From JAJFUI01 sp963754135 (GTDB lineage Bacteria; Planctomycetota; Planctomycetia; Pirellulales; Thermoguttaceae): DNA of 64,000 bases. How positions within the stretch are numbered: the stretch's first letter is position 1; the number at the start of each line of letters is the position of its first letter. A program made the translations under genes and the position numbers. Shown here piece by piece: positions 8,792 to 16,972 of the stretch. Below the pieces are notes generated by a model. It was not told the origin of the DNA, did no database searches, and saw only the letters and a list, made by a program, of their open reading frames with translations. Where the stretch lies: positions 1,550,001-1,614,000 of the forward strand of contig CAVWEY010000003.1 of NCBI GenBank assembly GCA_963754135.1. Reading direction: 5' to 3'.

Positions 8792-9853
8792 CTAGAAGTT
8801 CCGGTTCTGGTTGTATTCGCGGCCCATCGTCTGGGCGCTGCGGACGAAGGAGGTGCCCAGCGAGGCGATGCCCAGTATCCGCTCCACCGGCGCCGTCAAC
8901 TTCGACAGGTAATTGTTGAACGCCACCAGGTTGTCCTCGGCGATAAACACCCGGTCGCCCGGCATGATCTGATAGTTCGTGGCGGTCGAGCCCCCCTTGG
9001 CGATCGCCTCGTAATCGACCGGCAGAATCTGCTCGCAACCGAACCCGCCCGGCGCCGGCCGGGCGATCCAGATCTCCGCGCTGGACACCTGCGACAGGCC
9101 GTTGATGGCGCTGAAGGCGTCCAGCACCGTGTCGTTGCCCGTGCTGGGCACCCGGCGGACGTTGTCCCCAATGCCCGCCCCTTCCGTAATCACGTAAAAC
9201 ACCTTGCTGTTGAACTGCCGCACGTCGACCGAAACCTCCGGCGTGTCGAAATACTGGGCCAGGTGCTTCTGCAAGTCCAGGCGGATTTCCGTCACCGTCT
9301 TGCCGGCCACGTGCAGCACGCCGTATTGTTTCAAATTGACCGTGCCGTCCGGGCCGACCAGGAACTCGCCGGTCAGCGGGGCGGTGCCGGCGGTGCGGGC
9401 CAACTGCACCGAGACCTCCGGCTTCTGCAACACCTCCTCCAGCTTGTGGCGGATCACGTCGGCCGCCTGCTCGACGGTCATCCCCGCCACCCGCACCCGG
9501 CCATAGGCCGGCCCGAGCGTGACGATCCCCTCTCCCTCGACGAGGAAGAAGCCGTCCAGCGGCTGGTCCAAGAGCGTGCCCACCGCGCGGATTTGCAGCA
9601 CGTCGTAGATGTCGATGCGATAGGGGGACAAGGGAACCATCTTCAGCATTTCGATCACCAACAGGTCGGGCGGTTCGACCCGGTAGGCGGGCTGCGAGAT
9701 CATGCTCAATTCCCGCGGCGGCTCCAGTTCCGGCGGGCACGGCTGCTGCAACGACGCGTCGTAGTAGTCCACGGCATGACAGCCGGCCAGGGCAATCAAC
9801 ACCGCCAAGCACAGCGGTAGGAGTGGTCGAATTGGTCGGCGGGTGGTGGTCAT
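8792..9853 (-). CDS. Polysaccharide biosynthesis/export lipoprotein (Wza-like)
   Basis: A 353-residue protein starting at ATG 9853 (MTTTRRPIRPLLPL), with lipobox LIALAGC, so it is probably lipid-anchored. The Poly_export domain is visible (YRIDIYDVLQIRAVGT, then EGEGIVTLGPAYGRVRVAGM). A second export block follows (LVGPDGTVNLKQYGVLHVAG) and then an SLBB-like region (FYVITEGAGIGDNVRRVPST and QIMPGDRVFIAEDNLV). It is the intact counterpart of the frameshifted gene at 4283-5576. The C terminus SLGTSFVRSAQTMGREYNQN is typical of planctomycete members. Confidence 0.85.
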   Translation of the reverse strand: MTTTRRPIRPLLPLCLAVLIALAGCHAVDYYDASLQQPCPPELEPPRELSMISQPAYRVEPPDLLVIEMLKMVPLSPYRIDIYDVLQIRAVGTLLDQPLDGFFLVEGEGIVTLGPAYGRVRVAGMTVEQAADVIRHKLEEVLQKPEVSVQLARTAGTAPLTGEFLVGPDGTVNLKQYGVLHVAGKTVTEIRLDLQKHLAQYFDTPEVSVDVRQFNSKVFYVITEGAGIGDNVRRVPSTGNDTVLDAFSAINGLSQVSSAEIWIARPAPGGFGCEQILPVDYEAIAKGGSTATNYQIMPGDRVFIAEDNLVAFNNYLSKLTAPVERILGIASLGTSFVRSAQTMGREYNQNRNF

Positions 9854-9864
9854 GGTCGGCAATA

Positions 9865-9935
9865 GCCGGCGGCTAACAGCCGCCGGAATGTGCGTTGATT
9901 TTTTTCGGTTGCCTTCGGCGGCCGTTAGCCGCCGG
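9865..9935. repeat. Palindromic element, family B, paired copies
   Basis: Two inverted copies of the CCGGCGGCTAACAGCCGCCGG type hairpin (9865-9885 and about 9916-9935), separated by about 30 bp containing a T7 run. Both are flanked by AATAGCC/GGCTATT. It lies just upstream of the export lipoprotein. This is the element family that flanks the transposase at 22134-22628. Confidence 0.75.
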
Positions 9936-10106
9936 CTATTGGCTCGTAAATGACGATTTCCGTTAAACTGGCGACTTTTCGTGTTCTGCGCAATCCACCC
10001 GCAGAATCCGCCCAAATAACGCCGTCGGAATAATCGGCAAACTTGAGCGGAGACTTTGCCACTTCTTGGGTCTGGGGCCCGATTCTTGGGTCGTTCGGCC
10101 GGGACG

Positions 10107-10190
10107 GTAGGGTGGGACAAGCGAGGCGCAGTCCCACCAAGACCGGCGGCAAACCGTGGTGGGACTGCGATGAAGCTTGTCCCACCCTAC
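10107..10190. repeat. Palindromic element, family C
   Basis: Inverted arms 10107-10139 and 10157-10190 begin and end GTAGGGTGGGACAAGC / GCTTGTCCCACCCTAC. A near-identical copy is at 27631-27715. The 9854-10284 intergenic stretch holds this element and the family B pair; I see no gene in it. Confidence 0.85.
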
Positions 10191-10284
10191 TTTCCGCAAC
10201 AGTCTGCCAAGAAACGCAAACGTCCCCGGCCGCGGGAGGCGGTCGGGGACGTTTAGCACCTGATCCTGGCTGAAGACGGGCCAG

Positions 10285-11445
10285 CTAGAAGTTGCCCTCG
10301 TCAAGCACTCCCGACGGTGCGTCGGTGAGAGACCCCGGTGGAATGTATCCTGCGCCGTAAGGTGTGCAAAGGTGCCTAAAGGTGTTCAGGTCCATGTCGT
10401 CTCGAAGGGACGCCTGATGACCATCGCAAAAAGAGGAAATAACCACGCCCGCGTGACGGGAGGCAATCACATCGTTCACCCTGGCCACGCCGCTGGTGCG
10501 GTTGCCGGGGACGGCGAGGCCGCCCCACTCGAAGGCCAGGATCAATTCGGCGTTCGGCTCCGACCACTGTTGCGCCCCGGCGGTGCTCACGTTCGTAAAG
10601 TTGTCCACCCACCAACAGTAGGGACGAAGGAAGTAGGCGTCAGGGCCCGGCACGGTCGGGGCCGGCGGCACCATCGAATTGGCCGCCGGCACTACGGGAT
10701 AAACCCCATCCACGAGGAACATCGAGGGGACAGGGAGCGTGGTGGTGCCGGAAGCGATCTTCGTAGCCCCCCAATTCGACTGCGGCGTCAGCAGCGACTC
10801 TGCCAGCAATAGCGTGTTCGACGAGCCATCGTGCGACGTCAAATAGTCCATGCTCACCTTGGCCGGAGCAGGCACCGCAGGAATGGTGGCCGGGGGAGGG
10901 TTGGGGTTGGCCGTCGTATACTCGTATTGCACCGCCTGATCGAAGCAGACGCCGACGGCGGCGTTCCAGTTCCAGCCGTTCCGCCCCCGGTTAACCACGT
11001 AGGACAACGCCGGGATGTTCGCACCGGCCGTGTCGGGCGGATCGCTCGGACAGGTCAACACGCTGATCGTCGTTCCGACCCACTGGGCCGAGGTCGTCCC
11101 GCCCGTCGTGTCGTTGGCGTACATGTTATAGATGTCTGTTCGCCCAATGTAAGGAAGGATGGGCACGACCCAACTGACAATTCCAACAGTGGCGGCGCCC
11201 GTCGCGTTCTGCCCTTCGATCAACAGATTCTTGTAGCCCGGGAAGTACTTCCGGCTCGACTCGAAGTTCACCATCGCTATGGCGATCTGATGTTCGTTGT
11301 TCATGCACTGTGCCCGGCGGCCGGCCTCGCGGGCGGCCTGGACGGCCGGCAACAGCAAGGCCATCAACGTGCCGATGATGGTGATCACCACCAGCAATTC
11401 CACCAATGTAAAAGCGCGGCGACAGCGGGATGTAGTGCGACCCAT
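10285..11445 (-). CDS. DUF1559 type II pseudopilin-like protein
   Basis: A 386-residue protein starting at ATG 11445 (MGRTTSRCRRAFTLVELLVV). It has a prepilin leader and N-methylation helix (FTLVELLVVITIIGTLMALL), then the DUF1559 body. Conserved Cys and Pro positions are present (LTCPSDPPD), and the C-terminal H-x9-DG motif reads RHAGVVISSFCDG. These proteins are greatly expanded in planctomycetes; their function is unknown, presumably fibres or secretion. It is closely similar to the copy at 48196-49299 (shared LSYVVNRGRNGWN, AAREAGRRAQC and DDMDLNTFRHLCTP-type ends). Confidence 0.9.
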   Translation of the reverse strand: MGRTTSRCRRAFTLVELLVVITIIGTLMALLLPAVQAAREAGRRAQCMNNEHQIAIAMVNFESSRKYFPGYKNLLIEGQNATGAATVGIVSWVVPILPYIGRTDIYNMYANDTTGGTTSAQWVGTTISVLTCPSDPPDTAGANIPALSYVVNRGRNGWNWNAAVGVCFDQAVQYEYTTANPNPPPATIPAVPAPAKVSMDYLTSHDGSSNTLLLAESLLTPQSNWGATKIASGTTTLPVPSMFLVDGVYPVVPAANSMVPPAPTVPGPDAYFLRPYCWWVDNFTNVSTAGAQQWSEPNAELILAFEWGGLAVPGNRTSGVARVNDVIASRHAGVVISSFCDGHQASLRDDMDLNTFRHLCTPYGAGYIPPGSLTDAPSGVLDEGNF

Positions 11446-11712
11446 ACCAAGTTTCTCCCTACGAATCTCAATGAACCATGAAGCCTTGCCCATCGCTTAT
11501 TCTCTCACAATGGCCGAAAAAAATCCAGTGTCTTTCCAAGAAAAGCGGAGCTTTTCCGGCGTTCCATCCCCCCGCGTGATGGGGGAACTGGGGCAGCCCT
11601 ATCCAGGGTGGCATGGGTAAGCAACGCTTACCCGCGTGATGGACTTCCCGCCTTGGTGTCGGCTTTCCGTCGGAGTAAGATGGGCGGCCGTTCTGACCCG
11701 TTCTCCAAAGTG

Positions 11713-11763
11713 TAGGCGGCACGCTCCGCGTGCCGGCCCCGCACACGGAGTGTGCGGACTACA
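11713..11763. repeat. Palindromic element, family K
   Basis: Two hairpins (cggcacgctccgcgtgccgg and ccgcacacggagtgtgcgg) are enclosed by GTAGG...GACTAC ends, giving one larger imperfect palindrome. It lies immediately upstream of lnt. Confidence 0.7.
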
Positions 11764-11800
11764 ATCTCGTTGCGAGCCAATCTTGACGCCAACTCTCTGG

Positions 11801-13525
11801 ATGATGGCCCTTCTGGGGGCCGGTTTGCTCTGGGCGGCGTTTCCGCCGTTGGACCTCTGGCCGTTGGCTTGGGTTGCGCCGATCCCCTGGGTGTGGCTGA
11901 TCCGTTGCAAGCGGCTTGGCGGGTGCCGGCCGTACATGGTGCTGGCCCTGGCGGGCTTTGCCTTCTGGATGGCCGCCTTGCACTGGCTGCGGCTCCCCGA
12001 TCCGGCCACGAGCGTCGGCTGGGTGGCGATCAGCTTCTACTTCGCCTTCTACCTGCCGCTGTTCGTGGGTCTCGGGCGGGTGGCCGTGCATCGGCTCCGC
12101 GTTCCCGTAATCCTGGCGGCACCGGTGGTTTGGACCGGCCTGGAACTTGCCCGCGGCCGGCTAATGAGCGGGATGACGATGGCCAGCCTGGGCCACACGC
12201 AGTATCACTGGATCGGGCTGATTCAAATCAGCGACCTGGGCGGGGCGTACGGCGTGAGCTTCGTGGTGATGCTGGTGGCCGCGTCGCTGGCGCGGATGCT
12301 CCCCGGCGCTGGATTGCTGGGTGCCATGCCCACGCTTGTCGTGGGCATGTGGCGATCTTCCGGCAACGTCAACATGCCCACGGCAAGCGTGGGCATGGCA
12401 CCGGTCCCCAAAGCCCAGAGATTCCCTTGGTGGTTCCTTGCCATTACCTGGCCGCTGTTGCCGGCCGCGGCCGTGTTGGCTGCCGCGCTCTGCTACGGGC
12501 ACCTGCGCATGGCCGGCAACGCCACCGACGCCGGGCCGCGGATCGCCCTGGTGCAAGGCTCGATCGACATCGAAATGCGCTATAATCCGGGCATGAGAGA
12601 GCGGATATTCCAGCAATACTACGACCTCTCGCGCAAGGCCGTGGCGAAATACCCCGGCCTCGATCTGGTGGTCTGGCCGGAGACGATGTTCCTCGAATCG
12701 TTGGTCACCTTCGACGCCGACGCCCGGCGGCCGGCCGACTTCCAGGGGACCGACGCCGAGTTCCGCGAGTGGCTCCCGCGGATTGCCGCGCGGAACGCGT
12801 CGCTGATGGGCGAGACGGCCCGGCGGCTGGGCGTGCCGCTGCTGCTCGGGGTGGACAGGAACCACTTTGGCGCCGACGGGCCGAAGTGCTACAACTCGGC
12901 GGCGTACGTCGGCCGCGACGGCCGCCTCTTGGGCCGCTACGACAAGATGCATCTGGTCCCCTTCGGCGAGTATGTCCCCTTGGCGGACCGCTGGCCCTGG
13001 TTACAGAGGCTGACGCCGTTGCCAATCAGCGTCACCGCGGGCGAGGAGCCGGCGGCGCTGGAGCTGCGCCGCGGCGGCAATTCCAAAGCGGTCTGGCGGA
13101 TCGCACCCAACATCTGCTACGAGACCGTGCTCCCGCAAGTGATCCGCCGCCAGGTCAACACCCTGGCGGCTGAGGGCCGCGAGCCGGATGTGCTGGTGAA
13201 CCTGACCAACGACGGCTGGTTCTGGGGCTCCAGCGAATTGGACATGCACCTGGCCTGCGGGGTGTTCCGGGCGGTGGAATGCCGACGGCCGCTGTTGGTC
13301 GCCGCCAACACGGGCTTCTCGGCGTGGATCGACGGCGACGGCAATATCGTGCAACAAGGGCCGCGGCGCGACACCGGCGTCATCCTCGCCGAGCCCCGCC
13401 TCGACCGCCGCCGCAGTTGGTATCTGGCCCACGGGGACTGGCTGGCGGGGGTGTGCCTGGCGGCGTGCGGGTTGTTTGCGGCGGTGGGGTTATACGGGAG
13501 AACTCGCCCGGTTTTGTGCCGTTGA
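11801..13525 (+). CDS. lnt: Apolipoprotein N-acyltransferase
   Basis: An inner-membrane enzyme that N-acylates the lipoprotein N-terminal cysteine in the final maturation step. It has several N-terminal membrane helices (GAGLLWAAFPPLDLWPLAWV, AISFYFAFYLPLFVGLG), then a periplasmic nitrilase domain. The catalytic triad is Glu near 294 (VVWPETMF), Lys near 382 (YDKMHLVPFGEYVP) and Cys near 439 (PNICYETVLP). A final C-terminal helix is present. The start is ATG 11801, or TTG 11783; an ORF extension to 11636 runs through a repeat element and is rejected. Between membrane helices it carries an 81-bp palindromic insertion that adds 27 residues in frame. Confidence 0.9.
   Translation: MMALLGAGLLWAAFPPLDLWPLAWVAPIPWVWLIRCKRLGGCRPYMVLALAGFAFWMAALHWLRLPDPATSVGWVAISFYFAFYLPLFVGLGRVAVHRLRVPVILAAPVVWTGLELARGRLMSGMTMASLGHTQYHWIGLIQISDLGGAYGVSFVVMLVAASLARMLPGAGLLGAMPTLVVGMWRSSGNVNMPTASVGMAPVPKAQRFPWWFLAITWPLLPAAAVLAAALCYGHLRMAGNATDAGPRIALVQGSIDIEMRYNPGMRERIFQQYYDLSRKAVAKYPGLDLVVWPETMFLESLVTFDADARRPADFQGTDAEFREWLPRIAARNASLMGETARRLGVPLLLGVDRNHFGADGPKCYNSAAYVGRDGRLLGRYDKMHLVPFGEYVPLADRWPWLQRLTPLPISVTAGEEPAALELRRGGNSKAVWRIAPNICYETVLPQVIRRQVNTLAAEGREPDVLVNLTNDGWFWGSSELDMHLACGVFRAVECRRPLLVAANTGFSAWIDGDGNIVQQGPRRDTGVILAEPRLDRRRSWYLAHGDWLAGVCLAACGLFAAVGLYGRTRPVLCR
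12321..12401. repeat. In-frame palindromic element inside lnt (family F)
   Basis: Perfect 18-bp arms 12321-12338 and 12384-12401 (gtgccatgcccacgcttg and its complement). The total is 81 bp, or 27 codons, reading through as AMPTLVVGMW...MPTASVGMAP. A half copy of the same hairpin is intergenic at 51201-51230. Confidence 0.85.
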
Positions 13526-13528
13526 CGT

Positions 13529-13609
13529 GGGTGGCACGCCCTGAAAGGGCGTGGTAGGCGTCAAGGTCTTGCCCCACGATTCACCACGCCCTTTCAGGGC
13601 GTGCCACCC
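13529..13609. repeat. Palindromic element, family A
   Basis: Perfect 27-bp inverted arms 13529-13555 and 13583-13609 around a 27-bp centre, starting 4 bp after the lnt stop. Other copies are at 20570-20650, 39625-39705 and 51245-51323, all just downstream of a gene. Confidence 0.9.
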
Positions 13610-13676
13610 CAAGCGTCACCCCCCGTTATGGTGCAATCCTCAGACATCCCAAGTTTCCTGCTTTCCCGCCTTTTGG

Positions 13677-13706
13677 TTGACATGAGAAATTGGGCGAAGT
13701 TATACT
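13677..13706 (+). promoter_or_regulatory. Sigma-70-type promoter for the coiled-coil gene pair
   Basis: A perfect TTGACA (13677-13682), an 18-bp spacer, then TATACT (13701-13706). The expected start is near 13713, giving a leader of about 63 nt before the ATG at 13776. This is the best promoter match in the window. Confidence 0.6.
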
Positions 13707-13775
13707 AGAGGGACAACGCTACGGGCAGTTGCCCCGGTTGGCGTCCGCCCCCACTATCGCTGAGGCACCCCGAGT

Positions 13776-14655
13776 ATGAACCTCGTCGGCAAGATTTTCG
13801 TCGTCCTGATATTCGTTATGAGCCTGGTCTTCATGGCCTTTGCCATGGCCGTCTACGCCACGCACCGGAATTGGCGCGAGGAGGTCACGCGGCCGCGGGA
13901 GAAGGCTGGCCCCGGCAGAGAACTCGGCCTCCAATACCAATTGGCCGATGCCACGGCGGAAAACACCAACTTGAAGGATCAGTTGAAGGCCGCCAGCGAA
14001 CAGTTGGCCGCCGAGAAGAGCGCCAAGCAGTCTGCCGCTGACCAAGTTGGAGGCGGAAAAGGACAAGAGCGAGAAGCAGCTCCGGGACTTGCAGGCGGGC
14101 TACGCCACCGAGAAGAAGGACACCCGCGAGGCCGTCGCCGCCATGAACGCCACCCAGAAAAACGCCAACGACTACTTCCAGGAATTGGAGAAGCAGCGGG
14201 CGGCAATCGTCGAGGCCCAGCAGGACCGCGACAAGTATTTCAAAGACCTGGTGCAGAAGGACGACGAGTTGAACCAGGCCAAGAATGACTTCGAGCAACT
14301 CCGCAAGCGGAATGAGGACCTCGCCAAAGACCTCGCCAAGTACAAGGAACTCGCACTAATTATCGGCGCCCCCAGCCCGGACAGCGATTACAAGAGCAAG
14401 GTTCCGCCGCAGGTCAACGGCGTCGTGACCGCCACGCCCGGCAACGGCCTGGTTGAAATCTCGCTGGGCTCCGACCAGGGGCTCCGCAAGGGGCACCGCC
14501 TGGAGGTCTACCGCATCGGCGGCGGACAGAGCACCTACGTCGGCAAGGTCGAGGTGGTCAGGACCGCCGCTACCACCTCGGTCTGCAAGATCGACCCGAA
14601 GTACCAGAATAGCAACATCATGGTAGGTGATCGTGTCGCCACAAGAATCGAGTAA
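13776..14655 (+). CDS. Membrane-anchored coiled-coil protein, one frameshift
   Basis: One N-terminal membrane helix (IFVVLIFVMSLVFMAFAMAV) is followed by a long Glu/Lys/Gln-rich coiled coil and a C-terminal globular part (VNGVVTATPGNGLVEISLGS, then DQGLRKGHRLEVYRI and VGKVEVVRT). That end resembles the small beta domains of the MreC/FlgT type, which is a structural impression only. The frame switches at about 14030-14040, joining AAEKSAKQ to LTKLEAEKDKSEKQL. It is probably cotranscribed with the overlapping small membrane gene from 14633. Known only as a conserved planctomycete hypothetical. Confidence 0.7.
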
Positions 14656-14941
14656 CCCGCTGGAAGCCTCGGCGCCGGCCCGCGTCCCCGCCAGTACACG
14701 GCGCAAAACCAAGCCGGACATCTATACTGTCCTTTTGGTGATTGCGCTCTTGGCCGTCATCCTGGGCATCATCTTCCTCTGGCTCTACAACGCCGACTAC
14801 GAGTGGAAGCTCAAGGGCGGAGCGGGGGTCGGAATGGTCAGCGCTGCACGGTCAGCTTCCCCGCCGCAACTGCCCGCAGGCGGCGGCGATCCGGTCGCCT
14901 TTGCGGTGGCGGATGGCGACGTTCAAGCCGCCTTGCGTTAG
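14633..14941 (+). CDS. Small single-pass membrane protein
   Basis: About 102 residues beginning at GTG 14633 (a GTG at 14627 is also in frame), overlapping the preceding gene by 23 bp. A basic segment (RRKTKPD) precedes one strong helix (VLLVIALLAVILGIIFLWLY), then NADYEWKLKGG. The last 90 bp overlap the 3' end of convergent rlmN, so the C terminus is uncertain. It is likely a partner of the coiled-coil protein. Confidence 0.55.
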   Translation: MSPQESSNPLEASAPARVPASTRRKTKPDIYTVLLVIALLAVILGIIFLWLYNADYEWKLKGGAGVGMVSAARSASPPQLPAGGGDPVAFAVADGDVQAALR

Positions 14942-15949
14942 CAGTTCGGCGAATTGGGCCGTGACGGCGGGCGGGGGCGTGCGATAGGGAAGGCCGGGCA
15001 CCGGATTGTACGGGATCAGGTTCACCAGCGCCGGCCGGCCGCGAAGGAGCTGGACGAGCTGCCGGGCGTGCTCCGGCTGGTCGTTCACGCCGGAAAGCAG
15101 CACGTACTCGAACGTGACCCGGCGGCCGGTCAACTCGAAATACTCGTCGGCCGCCGCCAGGATCGCGGCAATGCCGAAACCGCGATTGGCCGGCACCAAC
15201 TCGTTCCGCAAGGCGTCGTTGGCGGCGTGCAGCGACACGGCCAGGTGGTATTGGCAGTTCTCCCGGCCCAAGCGGCGGATGCCCTCGGGCAGGCCGACCG
15301 TCGAGATCGTGATCCGCCGCACGCCGATGCCCAGTCCGTCGCGGGCCGTCGCCTCGGCCAACGCCGGCAGCAGGGCGTCGAGATTCAGCAGCGGCTCGCC
15401 CATCCCCATCACCACCACGTGGCTGAGCCGCTCGGCGTCCTGTAGGAGGCGACTCCCGTCGCCGATTGGCGCGTCCTCAGACAATTGGCGTCGGGAGACG
15501 CCTCCTACAGTTCCCAACAGCCGCTGAATGTGAAGCAACTGCTCGACGATTTCGCCGCGGGTGAGATTCCGGACAACGCCATCCAGCCCCGTGGCGCAGA
15601 AGACGCAGCCCATCGCGCAGCCGACCTGGGTGCTGATGCAGGCGGTGCAATGCTCCTTGTCGTCGCGCAGGAGCACGCACTCGATCCGTTGGACGTCGTG
15701 CAACTCCAGCAGCAGTTTCTCCGAGCCATCGGCGGCCTTACGGTGCTGGGCGATCCGCGTGGTCCAAATCTGGAACTCGGCGGCAAGCCGCTGGCGCAGC
15801 TCGGCGCTGAGATCGGTCATTTCCTCGAAGCCGGCGGCCCGCTTCTGGAAGAGCCATTTCCGCACCTGCCCCGCCCGATAGGTCGGCAGATCGTGCCGGA
15901 CGAACCAGTCGCGCAACTGGGCGGCGGTTTGCTCAAAGAGGGGGGTCAT
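14852..15949 (-). CDS. rlmN: 23S rRNA/tRNA adenine-C2 methyltransferase RlmN
   Basis: A radical-SAM enzyme that methylates A2503 of 23S rRNA and A37 of some tRNAs. The start is ATG 15949 (MTPLFEQTAAQLRDWFVRHD). The radical-SAM cluster CAMGCVFC is intact. So are the VVVMGMGEPLLNLD motif and the methyl-carrying Cys near the end (RIAAACGQLRR). The length of 365 residues is slightly long because an element (15440-15510) adds a loop, SRRQLSEDAPIGDGSRLLQD, just before VVVMGMGEP. The start overlaps the stop of the upstream small membrane gene (ATGA), so it is the last gene of a three-gene operon. Confidence 0.92.
   Translation of the reverse strand: MTPLFEQTAAQLRDWFVRHDLPTYRAGQVRKWLFQKRAAGFEEMTDLSAELRQRLAAEFQIWTTRIAQHRKAADGSEKLLLELHDVQRIECVLLRDDKEHCTACISTQVGCAMGCVFCATGLDGVVRNLTRGEIVEQLLHIQRLLGTVGGVSRRQLSEDAPIGDGSRLLQDAERLSHVVVMGMGEPLLNLDALLPALAEATARDGLGIGVRRITISTVGLPEGIRRLGRENCQYHLAVSLHAANDALRNELVPANRGFGIAAILAAADEYFELTGRRVTFEYVLLSGVNDQPEHARQLVQLLRGRPALVNLIPYNPVPGLPYRTPPPAVTAQFAELLTQGGLNVAIRHRKGDRIAAACGQLRRGS
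15440..15510. repeat. In-frame palindromic element inside rlmN
   Basis: Arms 15440-15465 and 15485-15510 (ctgtaggaggcg.ctcccg and its complement) match at 24 of 26 positions. It is inserted in the loop between the HIQRLLG helix and the VVVMGMGEP motif, with the reading frame kept. Confidence 0.8.
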
Positions 15950-16179
15950 GGGGAGGATGAAGCAGGCCAGCAGTCGGTGGGCGTGCGTGCTATGACCCGG
16001 TGGGAGAGGAAAACATACACTGGGATCATGGCGTATGGACCAATCATTAACAGCAAGAAACCAATCAGGGCCGGCACGAGCGGTTCGGCGTTTGGATTGT
16101 CGCCGGCCAACGTCCATACCAGCACGCCTGCCCCAAGGGCAGCGACCGGGAGGAACACCGAGACGGCAAGAGCAATCAC
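15946..16179 (-). CDS. Small two-helix membrane protein
   Basis: 77 residues from GTG 16179, which overlaps the stop of the upstream gene (GTGA). Two membrane helices are seen: MIALAVSVFLPVAALGAGVL and ALIGFLLLMIGPYAMIPVYV. The stop overlaps the rlmN start by 4 bp. No recognised family. Operon position suggests co-regulation with rlmN only. Confidence 0.6.
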   Translation of the reverse strand: MIALAVSVFLPVAALGAGVLVWTLAGDNPNAEPLVPALIGFLLLMIGPYAMIPVYVFLSHRVIARTPTDCWPASSSP

Positions 16180-16720
16180 CGCTTGATTTGGGCCGCGGTA
16201 ACGCAGGGCGGAATCCCCAACGTGGCCAAAATCGCCAGCGCATTTTTCTTTGACACCAGGATCAATCCAAACGCCGCACCTTGCCACGGAGTGCGGACGT
16301 CGCAGCGGCAATTCCGACCGCCGCCGTCAGGCATCCGCCGCCAGTCATGATCATCGACAACGCCTTGATGAACGCCACGGGCGCTTTCTGGCCGGTCAAA
16401 TCCTCTGCCGTCGCGCAGACGAGACCCGTCCCCAGTGCGGCTATCGCCGCTTTCCAACATGCGGTAGCCACATAGAACAGGAAGCACGCCCAGGCTCGGG
16501 GACGGACCTCATCGGACCCAATCAGCCAGAACGCGCAACGAAGCGTGTTCCACGCGGCGTGAGCACATGGCATAATCGCGGCCAGCACGACACTGTCGGT
16601 CAATTGCTCGATAACGACGGCCGCAGCGAACGTGATCACCCACAAGAAGAAACCGGAATAGCCGCGAGCCTTCTTGCCAGCGTTCTGGTCCGCGTCCGAC
16701 ACAGGGGACTGTTGCAGCAT
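16176..16720 (-). CDS. Hypothetical membrane protein, probable frameshift
   Basis: The main frame (16262-16720) encodes 152 residues with three or four hydrophobic segments (GFFLWVITFAAAVVIEQL, ACFLFYVATACWKAAIAALG, LTAAVGIAAATSAL). After about 16270 the hydrophobic pattern continues in another register (AAFGLILVSKKNALAILATL), ending at the TGA at 16176 that overlaps the next gene's GTG. One base correction near 16265-16280 would unite them. Function unknown; it heads the rlmN operon. Confidence 0.5.
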
Positions 16721-16865
16721 TGGAGAAGGAGAGCAGGCGGTGAGGGCGTGTTAAGCGACGAACAACCGGCACTGAGCATACTGAAGCCGGGCAGGGACCA
16801 TACGGCAGTATATCGCGCAGGCGGCGGCGGCTCCAGTTGCCCGTCTCGCCCGCCAATTGCCGCCC

Positions 16866-16902
16866 TGCCCTCACCCTAACCCTCTCCCAAAGGGAGCGGG
16901 AA
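16866..16902. repeat. Palindromic element, family G (ccctctccc/gggagaggg)
   Basis: A CCCTAACCCTCTCCCAAAGGGAG hairpin upstream of the Hsp70 genes. Related copies are at 40818-40854 (inside a gene), 52803-52832 and 56072-56107. Nothing else is recognised in the 16721-16924 stretch. Confidence 0.6.
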
Positions 16903-16924
16903 CCAGAACGTCGCCCAACTCAGC

Positions 16925-16953
16925 TTGAGCCTTCCCACCTTTCGGGCTAGACT
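16925..16953 (+). promoter_or_regulatory. Candidate promoter for the Hsp70 pair
   Basis: TTGAGC (16925-16930), a 17-bp spacer, then TAGACT (16948-16953), 20 bp before ATG 16973. A GGGAG ribosome-binding site follows at 16961-16965. No CIRCE-like heat-shock operator is visible. Confidence 0.4.
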
Positions 16954-16972
16954 ACAGCATCGGGAGACACCC

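Noticed and set aside
11636..11800. An upstream extension of lnt to ATG 11636
   Set aside because: The extra residues are translated from a family K palindrome and lack membrane or family character; ATG 11801 or TTG 11783 fits Lnt better.
16721..16972. A heat-shock CIRCE operator before the Hsp70 genes
   Set aside because: The only inverted repeat there is the family G hairpin; the 9-bp TTAGCACTC-type arms of CIRCE are absent.
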